6,405 nt of DNA, from NCBI GenBank assembly GCA_003476885.1, contig DMUR01000020.1, forward strand, positions 1 to 6,405. The letters are read 5' to 3'. This DNA is from Chloroflexota bacterium (GTDB lineage Bacteria; Chloroflexota; Limnocylindria; Limnocylindrales; Limnocylindraceae). Below, one piece after another: positions 1 through 5,087 of this stretch; position 1 is the first letter of the stretch, and the number at the start of each line of letters is the position of its first letter. The notes beneath the pieces are model-generated. The model saw only the letters and a list, made by a program, of their open reading frames with translations. It was not told the origin of the DNA and ran no database searches. The position numbers and the translations under genes were made by a program.

Positions 1-2
1 CG

Positions 3-488
3 CGAAGCGGCGCACCACTCTCTGGCTCCGCATATGACGGACCGATCGAGACGATGTCGCTTGCAGATCTTGACAGCGGCGTCCCTGGTGGCGTGCCGGA
101 GTACATGCGCAGCGAACGTCGCGCCTCTGCACAGCCTTCGGGCGCATCGCGACGAGCACTCGGCTCTGGCCCATCACGAATCGCGGACGAGGTTGCTCGA
201 TCGCAGCGTGACGGTTCTAGCCGCTCCAACATGTCGGCTGGCATGGAGAGCGAGTCGGTTCCATCCGACGTTGCGGCACTCTTGCGCTCGCAGCTTGAGG
301 CCACTGGTCGCTCTGCTGACAGCGCTCCTGCGTTGAGCGGGAAGGACGCCCCAACAGGTGGGCGCACGCGCGCCAAGGCGAAGCCGGCGGCGAAGAAGCC
401 TGCAGTAAAGAAGCCTGCAGTAAAGAAGCCTGCGGCGAAGGTGGCGCTGGTCAAGAAGCCAGCTGCACGACCAAAGAGCAAGAGGTAA
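3..488 (+). CDS. C-terminal part of an unidentified protein with a Lys/Ala/Pro-rich tail (5' end outside window)
   Basis: The frame is open from the left edge to TAA at 486-488, so only the last 161 residues are visible. Methionines at 54, 105 and 243 are probably internal. The visible part has no recognisable catalytic domain. It is rich in Ser, Gly, Arg and Ala and looks disordered, with a short possible helix (SDVAALLRSQLEATG). It ends in about 37 strongly basic residues built on KKPAV/KKPAA units. Such tails occur on histone H1-like and AlgP-like proteins and on actinobacterial topoisomerase I, where they bind DNA nonspecifically. In many actinobacteria topA and tmk lie just upstream of holB, so a replication-related protein is a reasonable guess, but none of the topoisomerase zinc-ribbon or repeat signatures falls inside the window. 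The stop is 12 bases before holB, so the two are probably co-transcribed. Confidence 0.7.
   Translation, partial: RSGAPLSGSAYDGPIETMSLADLDSGVPGGVPEYMRSERRASAQPSGASRRALGSGPSRIADEVARSQRDGSSRSNMSAGMESESVPSDVAALLRSQLEATGRSADSAPALSGKDAPTGGRTRAKAKPAAKKPAVKKPAVKKPAAKVALVKKPAARPKSKR
393..433 (+). repeat. 15-bp tandem repeat encoding KKPAV units
   Basis: The unit AAGAAGCCTGCAGTA occurs perfectly at 393-407 and 408-422 and is followed by an 11-base partial copy at 423-433. It is in frame and encodes the basic tail. Exact identity at the DNA level points to recent slippage or expansion rather than only protein-level selection. Confidence 0.85.
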
Positions 489-492
489 GAGG
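487..492 (+). promoter_or_regulatory. Ribosome binding site of holB
   Basis: AAGAGG lies 8 bases before the ATG at 501 and overlaps the TAA stop of the preceding gene. It supports this start over the downstream methionine at residue 70, which would remove the nucleotide-binding fold. Confidence 0.65.
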
Positions 493-500
493 CGAGCCGA

Positions 501-1700
501 ATGGCGAAGGCGGTGTCCGCGCCGGCCAGTCAACCTGACGCAGCCACACGCCCGCCTGCACGCTTCGCAACTCGCGGTCACGATGCGGCCGCGTCGCGCG
601 TCGCGCAACTATTAACTGGCGTTCCACCACACGCCCTGTTGATCGTGGGGCCACGTGGCGCGGGGGCGGGAACGCTTGCGCGTGACGTTGTGGCAACACT
701 CCTCTGCATGAGCCCGCAGAGCGGCGGCGCCTGTGGGGAGTGCCGCGCATGCAGGCTGGTGGCGGCTGAGAGTCACGCGGATCTCGCACGAATCTCGCCG
801 AGCGGCGCCGCCGATGAGATCGGCATCACGCCAATTCGCGAACTCGAAGCGAGCCTCGCCCTCCTCCCCGTAGAGGGTGGGCGCCGCGTCGCGCTTATTG
901 AGCGCGCAGATCGGATGAGCGAACCGGCACAGAATGCGCTGCTCAAGACCCTTGAAGAGCCTCCCGCACAAACGCACATCATCCTCGCCGCCGCGGAGGA
1001 CTCTTCACTCCTGCCAACCATTCGCAGCCGTTGCGCCGTCATTCGCCTCGGCCTCCCAGATTCAGCTGCCGCAAGCGAACTCATCGCCACGCGACTCGGA
1101 CTTGACGCTGCAACCGCCACGCGACTCCTTCGCATGTCTGGCGGTCGTCCAGGGCCCCTGATTGACGCGGGGGCGAGTGGAGATGCTGCGCGTGCACACG
1201 CTGCACTGCGACGTCAGATCTTGGATTTTGTTGGCGTCGCACCGCACGCACGTCTTCGCCAACTCCCCGCCCTGATCGCCGATGCGAGCGCGATCCTCTC
1301 CGTCGCCATGGCGGACGGCGAAGAGGGGGGAGTAGAAGAGGGCGGCGAACCTGAAGGTGCTGATGCTGCACCGGAGAGCGCGGCAACCAGCACAAAGAAG
1401 AGTCCAGCAAAACGTGCGGGAGGTAAGCCAACCCCAGCGGAGCGACGCGCAAACGCAAAAGCGCTTCTCCATCTATGGCGCGGCGTCGCGCGCGATCTTG
1501 CACTCGTAGCCTCCTCAGCGCCAGCATCCGTAGCGTTTCCAGAAGATCTCCACGAGCTGACTCCTGTTGCCGCGCGTTGCGCGCAGACCACATGGCGTGA
1601 CGCACTCATCAGTTTGGATCGCGCACTCGCGGCACTCCGTCGAAATGGAAACCCTGAGCTACTCCTTGATGCGATCGCGCTTCGCTGGCCACGCGGATGA
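501..1700 (+). CDS. holB: DNA polymerase III subunit delta' (clamp loader)
   Basis: Delta' is the stator subunit of the clamp loader that opens and loads the sliding clamp during replication in the cytoplasm. The AAA+ module shows RFATRGHDAA at 21-30, HALLIVG at 44-50, a Walker A-like loop GPRGAGAGTLA at 50-60, zinc-module cysteines C69, C78, C81 and C84, a Walker B-like strand (VALIERAD, 130-137), NALLKTLEEPP at 145-155 and the SRC motif at 176-178. The SRC arginine supplies the trans-acting finger to a neighbouring subunit. The Walker A lysine and threonine are Ala56 and Gly57, so this copy should not bind or hydrolyse ATP, as in E. coli delta'. At 399 residues it is longer than the usual 330 or so. 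The excess is a charged insert at about 271-316 (acidic, then Lys/Arg-rich) in the collar domain. Its stop overlaps the next start as ATGA at 1697-1700, suggesting coupled translation. Confidence 0.93.
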   Translation: MAKAVSAPASQPDAATRPPARFATRGHDAAASRVAQLLTGVPPHALLIVGPRGAGAGTLARDVVATLLCMSPQSGGACGECRACRLVAAESHADLARISPSGAADEIGITPIRELEASLALLPVEGGRRVALIERADRMSEPAQNALLKTLEEPPAQTHIILAAAEDSSLLPTIRSRCAVIRLGLPDSAAASELIATRLGLDAATATRLLRMSGGRPGPLIDAGASGDAARAHAALRRQILDFVGVAPHARLRQLPALIADASAILSVAMADGEEGGVEEGGEPEGADAAPESAATSTKKSPAKRAGGKPTPAERRANAKALLHLWRGVARDLALVASSAPASVAFPEDLHELTPVAARCAQTTWRDALISLDRALAALRRNGNPELLLDAIALRWPRG

Positions 1701-2731
1701 ACCACCTCGCTCCGCATCAGGAACTCTTCAAACAACTGGTGACGCTTGGCGAGAGCGTGACCGATGCGCTGGACTATACGCAACTCATTAGTACGAACGG
1801 CGAAGGAGAACTGGAGAAGACGCTCACCGCACTCGGCGAACGTGAACTCTCCCCCGCTGCACATCGGGGCCTTGACGCGCTGCGCGCTGCGGGTGAGCGC
1901 GTGGTGACGGCAAACGATCCGCACCGTGCCATTGACTGGATCGCAACGTATCCTCGCCTCCTCACCACGCTACTAGTCGCTGCACTGAACCCAAAGGGAC
2001 TGCCGAGCGACCAGAGCGCAAACAGCGCAAGTGGCTCATCAAGCGCGACGCGACTCCCGGGCGGCATTGCATTCACCGATGCACCACCTGACGGTCGCGC
2101 GGTTGTGTATGCAGGGATTCAATCGGATCCAATCTTGAAGCCGCTCGCGCATGCCCTCGCCGCAGCGCCGCCCGCCGATCGACTGATCGCTCGAGCGTTG
2201 ATGGGGGACCCAGAGCCAGACGTCACAACCGCAGCGGCGTTCGCGGCGCTCCTCCCGTCTCAGCGCGGTCCGAGCGATCCACTCATCGTTGGCGCACTGG
2301 CTATCGGCGGGAAGGCGGCGCAATCAAATGCGCAGTATCGCGGCGCAATCGTCGAAGCGACGGCTGCCGAGATCCTGAAGAGGCGTCCCGCACTCGTGCG
2401 AGATGCGGAGCGGATGGTGCGTCGTGAGCGCCGCTTCTCTGTTGACGGCGCCTCCGCGGACCCACACCCATTTGACGTGACCGTTGAGGCGGGGCCGATC
2501 CCCGAGCTCTGGGACTGCAAGTGGGGGGCGCGGGGTATCGACGACAACCTTCTCGCAGAACTTGAGAGTGCGCGGATTCGCGCCGCAGGGGTGGGGGTGC
2601 GCATTGCGATCGGCATCGTTGCCTTTGACTCGGCGGCAACGGTTGCGGCGCGCCTCTCAATCGTGCGCGGTCCACGCGAGCAGACGCGCATGATCACCCT
2701 GGACACACTAAGCCGCCTGGCGGCGGGGTGA
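1697..2731 (+). CDS. Hypothetical protein with a candidate PD-(D/E)xK nuclease-like C-terminal domain
   Basis: I do not recognise this 344-residue protein as a named family. Residues 1-100 are predicted largely helical. Residues 101-120 are a Ser/Ala-rich linker, followed by a middle domain to about 205. The last third reads like a PD-(D/E)xK core: a helix carrying a glutamate (YRGAIVEATAAEIL, E220), a strand with PFD (D260), then ELWDCKWG, where D273-C-K275 fits the (D/E)xK signature, a helix with LLAELESARIRAAG (287-299), and a hydrophobic strand VRIAIGIVAF (301-310). The order and spacing are those of restriction-endonuclease-like folds, but the match is by eye. The family includes restriction, recombination and repair nucleases and also inactive members. 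No secretion signal or membrane segment is evident. No clear ribosome binding site precedes the ATG, which overlaps the holB stop, so translation is probably coupled. The role is unknown. Confidence 0.8.
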   Translation: MNHLAPHQELFKQLVTLGESVTDALDYTQLISTNGEGELEKTLTALGERELSPAAHRGLDALRAAGERVVTANDPHRAIDWIATYPRLLTTLLVAALNPKGLPSDQSANSASGSSSATRLPGGIAFTDAPPDGRAVVYAGIQSDPILKPLAHALAAAPPADRLIARALMGDPEPDVTTAAAFAALLPSQRGPSDPLIVGALAIGGKAAQSNAQYRGAIVEATAAEILKRRPALVRDAERMVRRERRFSVDGASADPHPFDVTVEAGPIPELWDCKWGARGIDDNLLAELESARIRAAGVGVRIAIGIVAFDSAATVAARLSIVRGPREQTRMITLDTLSRLAAG

Positions 2732-3537
2732 GTGAGGCCCTGATGAGCACGATCACCGAGAGACTTAGCCCAGGACTCGCCGCTGACGAAGCGCGCCTCC
2801 CCGAAGAGGCTCGCTTCCGTGAAGAGGGGCGAGGTGTCCGTTTTGATGAGTGCGACTCGCGCGGACGGATGCGCTCCGCCGCGCTGCTGCGCCACGCGCA
2901 GGATCTCGCCTGGCGCCACAGTGAAGTGCTTGAGTACGGACGCGCTTGGTACGAGGCGCGTGGTGTCGGCTGGGTGGTGCGAAGTGTTGACCTACTCATT
3001 GACCAGCCGCCGCATTCAAACGAAGATCTCGCTGGCACGACGGCGTTGGTCGGATTCCGCCACGTCATGGCGCGCCGTCACACACGCATATTTAGCTCTA
3101 CAGGGCGTGTCATTACTGACGCTGCCATTGACTGGGTGATGACCGATCAAGACGGGAGACCGGTACGTTTCCCACAAGAATTTGAAAGCTTCGTTCAGCG
3201 TGTCAACGCAACGTTCGCACCAAACAAGATCCCTGCGGCCGCACCATCAGGTGTAGCCGTTGACGTCTCCATTCGTCGAGCGGACATTGACCCGCTCGGC
3301 CATGTGAACCATGCCGCCTGGCTTGAGATCATTGAAGAGGCCATCGCCCAGGTTGCCCCCACCCATCTTGAAGCGCTGCGGCGTCAGATTCGCATGGAGT
3401 ATCTTGCGGTCACCACTGACCGCACCGCGCGCGTGCACATCCTTGCAGGTACAGACGACGATCAACTTCGCGTGGACGTGACAGACACACTCGGGAGCCC
3501 CGTCCTTCGCGCTGAGATGACGGTGATCAGATCGTGA
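2728..3537 (+). CDS. Acyl-ACP thioesterase-like protein (tandem hotdog domains)
   Basis: Relatives of plant FatA/FatB hydrolyse acyl-ACP to release free fatty acids in the cytoplasm. The N-terminal hotdog spans about residues 28-150 and carries VRFDECDSRGRM (37-48), the hot-dog helix ALLRHAQDLAWRHS and GVGWVVRSVDLLID (79-92). The C-terminal hotdog spans about 170-269 and carries DIDPLGHVNHAAWLE (186-200) and RMEYL (222-226). D188, H192 and E224 sit where the Asp, His and Glu of plant FatB would fall, but the catalytic Asn position is Leu190, so activity or substrate may differ. A simpler acyl-CoA thioesterase is the alternative. The GTG at 2728 overlaps the upstream stop (GTGA). A second start, ATG at 2743, has GAGG (2734-2737) five bases ahead and would drop only five residues. 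The sequence does not decide between them. The stop overlaps the next start at 3534-3537. Confidence 0.85.
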   Translation: MSEALMSTITERLSPGLAADEARLPEEARFREEGRGVRFDECDSRGRMRSAALLRHAQDLAWRHSEVLEYGRAWYEARGVGWVVRSVDLLIDQPPHSNEDLAGTTALVGFRHVMARRHTRIFSSTGRVITDAAIDWVMTDQDGRPVRFPQEFESFVQRVNATFAPNKIPAAAPSGVAVDVSIRRADIDPLGHVNHAAWLEIIEEAIAQVAPTHLEALRRQIRMEYLAVTTDRTARVHILAGTDDDQLRVDVTDTLGSPVLRAEMTVIRS

Positions 3538-4205
3538 TCAGGCGACTCGCCCCTGTTCTCGTTGCACTCCTCATCGCACTCAGTGCCCCCGCGCCCACTG
3601 CTGCACTTGTTCCAACGGCGCGCATCAGCCTGAGCGCCGCACTTAGTCGGCTGAAGGTGCAGTCTGAATATTCAAGTGGATACAGCAGAAGCAAGTTCGG
3701 AAGCGATTGGATTGATGCGGATGGAGACGGACTTGATACACGTGCAGAAGTGCTCATTGATGAATCAAAAGTGAGTGTCACGATCTCTAGAGGTATCGTT
3801 CGGACCGGAAGGTGGGTCAGCCTGTATGACAATCTGACCTGGACGATCGGCACTGACGTTGACATTGATCATGTTGTTGCGCTCAAAGAAGCCTGGGAGT
3901 CTGGTGCGTACAGGTGGAGCGCGTCTCGTCGACTTGCGTTCGCAAATGATCTCGGCGTTTCGTGGTCGCTGCGTGCAGTGACGGATAATGTGAATTCTTC
4001 AAAAGGAGATCGTGATCCCGCAAGCTGGCTCCCGCCATACCGAGCCTCAACGTGCACCTATCTTGTTGGTTGGGTTGGAGTGAAGTTGCGCTGGGGACTA
4101 AGTGTTGATGCGGCGGAGAAGTCAGCAATCAGCAACGCGTGGAGTGCAAGAGGCTGTGCTGATCGGCAAAATCCGCCGCGTGTTGAGGTGAGAATCGCGC
4201 CGTAG
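3534..4205 (+). CDS. Secreted HNH endonuclease, DUF1524/GmrSD C-terminal type
   Basis: The protein starts with a signal peptide: MIRR, a hydrophobic stretch to about residue 19, and a likely cleavage near 24. The mature part matches the small secreted nucleases common in actinomycetes: YSRSKFGSDWIDADGDGLDTR (50-70), then the core VDIDHVVALKEAWESGA (109-125), RRLAFANDL (132-140), LRAVTDNVNSSKGDRDPASW (146-165) and a C-terminal helix AEKSAIS. H113 with D110/D112 fits the first part of a metal-binding HNH (beta-beta-alpha) site, and N152/N154 with K157 the second. Family members probably degrade DNA outside the cell, though few have been tested. Relatives I recall have a Cys before the DTR motif and another before the GxW motif. 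Here these are Leu67 and non-Cys residues, so one disulphide is missing while C174 and C208 remain. The GTG start overlaps the thioesterase stop. It is the last gene of the operon. Confidence 0.87.
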   Translation: MIRRLAPVLVALLIALSAPAPTAALVPTARISLSAALSRLKVQSEYSSGYSRSKFGSDWIDADGDGLDTRAEVLIDESKVSVTISRGIVRTGRWVSLYDNLTWTIGTDVDIDHVVALKEAWESGAYRWSASRRLAFANDLGVSWSLRAVTDNVNSSKGDRDPASWLPPYRASTCTYLVGWVGVKLRWGLSVDAAEKSAISNAWSARGCADRQNPPRVEVRIAP

Positions 4206-4208
4206 CGA

Positions 4209-4676
4209 CTAAAGTCCGAGCGTTGGCTTTCCGCCCTCTCCTTCACCTCGTCCTTTTCGTTTCTTCTTCCGCGTCTCGCCCTTCTCTGGTGTGGACTCTG
4301 GTCGATCCGGCATCCCAACGTTGTACTTCCTCACAAGCTTTGCGTCTGGCGCTTTGGCGCGCGCCTGCGCAAGCGCAGCGGCCGGGGCGAATTCTGATGA
4401 AGTAGGTGGCATCTCTCGTCGTTGCCGCGCCCCAATAGGCGGCGTTCGCCGAACGACCACAACGCCTTGAGAGGCAGCGCGGAGTTGGCGCACGCTCTCT
4501 TCTGGTTGCGCACGGTATGCGGCCGCCCATACGAGGGCAACGGCGGCGGGGACCAGGAGGAGGCGCTCATCCGTACCTGTGAAGCCGAGCGCCAAAGCGA
4601 TCACGGTCACGGCAACAGCGAGGAGGAGGAGTGGCCGCTTGAGCGGCGGGATGCTCTGGTACTGCGGGTCGGCCAT
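4209..4676 (-). CDS. Small hypothetical membrane protein with two predicted helices and a basic tail
   Basis: I do not recognise the family. The 155-residue product has two hydrophobic segments at about 14-32 (RPLLLLAVAVTVIALALGF) and 39-54, joined by a short polar turn (TGTDER), so both ends are probably on the same side of the membrane. By the positive-inside rule the long C-terminal part (55-155) should be cytoplasmic. That part is polar, Pro/Ala/Arg-rich and probably disordered, with a basic cluster RKKKRKGRG at 136-144. No ribosome binding site precedes the ATG. TAGAAT lies six bases upstream, which fits a leaderless transcript. The gene follows tRNA-Arg on the same strand and converges on the HNH nuclease gene, with 3 bases between the stop codons. 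Being flanked by well-supported genes and having clear membrane segments makes it likely real. Confidence 0.75.
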   Translation of the reverse strand: MADPQYQSIPPLKRPLLLLAVAVTVIALALGFTGTDERLLLVPAAVALVWAAAYRAQPEESVRQLRAASQGVVVVRRTPPIGARQRREMPPTSSEFAPAAALAQARAKAPDAKLVRKYNVGMPDRPESTPEKGETRKKKRKGRGEGEGGKPTLGL

Positions 4677-4682
4677 GTGCGG

Positions 4683-4688
4683 ATTCTA
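4683..4688 (-). promoter_or_regulatory. -10 box (TAGAAT) of a likely leaderless promoter for the small membrane protein gene
   Basis: On the - strand TAGAAT is followed by six bases and then the ATG at 4676. A -10 hexamer that close places the transcript start at or next to the A of ATG. No Shine-Dalgarno and no good -35 are visible. The same spacing recurs before the gene starting at 6258. Confidence 0.5.
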
Positions 4689-4719
4689 GGGGGTGCACGC
4701 GGCGTATCGCGTATAGAGC

Positions 4720-4796
4720 TGGTGCGCCCGACAGGATTTGAACCTGCGACCTTCTCCTTCGGAGGGAGACACTCTAATCCCCTGAGCTACGGGCGC
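4720..4796 (-). tRNA. tRNA-Arg, anticodon CCG
   Basis: On the - strand a full cloverleaf can be drawn. The acceptor stem GCGCCCG pairs with CGGGCGC, the D stem is GCTC/GAGT, and the anticodon stem TCTCC/GGAGA encloses loop CTCCGAA with anticodon CCG (plus-strand 4760-4762). The variable loop AGGTC has five bases, and the T arm is GCAGG-TTCGAAT-CCTGT. The discriminator base is A at 4723 and CCA is encoded at 4722-4720. It reads the CGG arginine codon. All stems pair, with G-U in the D and T stems only. Confidence 0.95.
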
Positions 4797-4805
4797 GAGA
4801 GGGGA

Positions 4806-4811
4806 AGGATA
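4806..4811 (-). promoter_or_regulatory. Possible -10 box for tRNA-Arg
   Basis: TATCCT on the - strand ends nine bases before the first base of the tRNA. No convincing -35 is seen 17 bases upstream. A promoter is expected here because a strong terminator lies just upstream at 4833-4872, so the tRNA cannot rely on read-through from the cyclophilin genes. Confidence 0.3.
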
Positions 4812-4832
4812 GCGGGGAGAGGAAGTGCCGGG

Positions 4833-4872
4833 AAAATAGATCAGGTGACCCCCCGTGAAGGGAGCCACCTGA
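4833..4872 (-). terminator. Intrinsic terminator reading leftward
   Basis: Arms at 4872-4859 and 4854-4841 form a 14-bp stem around a UCAC tetraloop on the - strand, followed by UCUAUUUU. Three of the pairs are G-U on this strand. On the + strand the same positions would be A-C mismatches and no T run follows, so the signal is strand-specific. It ends either the cyclophilin transcript or a separate small RNA. Confidence 0.85.
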
Positions 4873-4992
4873 AGCCGGTCCGCTTTTAGAACGAACAAGT
4901 CAGTTCCGCAGCTACGCTCGAAGAGCATCTATCACGTCGCCTAAAGCGACTACCCTAACCCACCTACCCATGGCCTTCGAACAAGAACAGCT
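4833..4992 (-). ncRNA. Candidate small RNA of about 160 nt, or long 3' UTR of ppiB
   Basis: The roughly 290 bases between ppiB and tRNA-Arg hold no convincing protein gene. A sigma70-like promoter (TTGGAA, 17 bases, TATCCT) at 5027-4999 and the terminator at 4872-4833 bracket about 160 bases on the - strand. The predicted RNA has small hairpins: GTCGC/GCGAC around TTTAG (4950-4936) and GCTC/GAGC around TTC near 4927-4917, then the terminator stem. It also carries a pair of direct repeats. I compared it by eye with tmRNA, 6S, 4.5S and RNase P RNA and found none of their conserved cores. A plain 3' untranslated tail of ppiB is the main alternative. Confidence 0.35.
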
Positions 4993-4996
4993 ACGC
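4892..4996. repeat. Two-part direct repeat in the ppiB-tRNA gap
   Basis: CGAACAAG at 4892-4899 and CAGCTACGC at 4909-4917 recur in the same order at 4978-4985 and 4988-4996. The two blocks are nine bases apart in the first copy and two in the second. This suggests an old local duplication with an indel, or two equivalent structural modules in an RNA. Confidence 0.5.
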
Positions 4997-4998
4997 GT

Positions 4999-5027
4999 AG
5001 GATAGCGCGCGTGAGGGCCGATTCCAA
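4999..5027 (-). promoter_or_regulatory. Sigma70-like promoter upstream of the candidate small RNA
   Basis: TTGGAA (5027-5022) and TATCCT (5004-4999) on the - strand are separated by exactly 17 bases. Each hexamer matches four of six consensus positions. A transcript start near 4992 would follow. The spacing is ideal but the boxes are only moderate. Confidence 0.35.
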
Positions 5028-5050
5028 CCCCCTATTTTTCTCGTGCGCGC
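5005..5050 (+). other. Imperfect inverted repeat with 11-bp stem potential
   Basis: GCGCGCGTGAG at 5005-5015 can pair with CTCGTGCGCGC at 5040-5050 around a 24-base loop. Two of the 11 pairs are G-U on the + strand and mismatches on the - strand. It overlaps the -35/-10 spacer of the predicted leftward promoter. It may be a cruciform or operator-like element, a hairpin of an antisense transcript, or chance in GC-rich sequence. Confidence 0.35.
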
Positions 5051-5057
5051 CTCTGTT

Positions 5058-5075
5058 GTGCGCCTATCTGCGCAC
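5058..5075 (-). other. Short hairpin just after the ppiB stop
   Basis: GTGCGC and GCGCAC form a perfect 6-bp stem around AGATAG, 13 bases past the ppiB stop on the - strand. No T run follows, so it is not an intrinsic terminator. It could protect the 3' end of the ppiB message. Confidence 0.4.
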
Positions 5076-5087
5076 CGAGCCCCGCAG

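Noticed and set aside
1214..1924. - strand ORF of 236 residues
   Set aside because: It is antisense to holB and the following gene and has Ser/Arg/Ala-rich composition typical of shadow frames.
4422..4889. + strand ORF containing RPTGFEPATFSFGG
   Set aside because: This peptide is the typical antisense translation of a tRNA gene (here tRNA-Arg). The rest overlaps the membrane protein gene on the other strand.
4686..4928. - strand ORF containing APVAQGIRVSPSEGEGRRFKSC
   Set aside because: It is the direct translation of the tRNA-Arg gene and crosses the intrinsic terminator, so it is not a protein.
4848..5032. Two C-rich stretches as a 6C RNA
   Set aside because: In 6C RNA the C-rich loops sit in adjacent hairpins. 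Here they are about 180 bases apart, and one lies inside a terminator stem of the other strand.
4833..5050. tmRNA, RNase P, 6S or SRP RNA
   Set aside because: GCCTAAAGCGAC near 4939 recalls the end of an actinobacterial tmRNA tag, but there is no 5' GGGGNTG...TTCGAC, no T arm and no 3' CCA on either strand. RNase P and SRP core motifs are also absent, as are 6S-like pairing ends.
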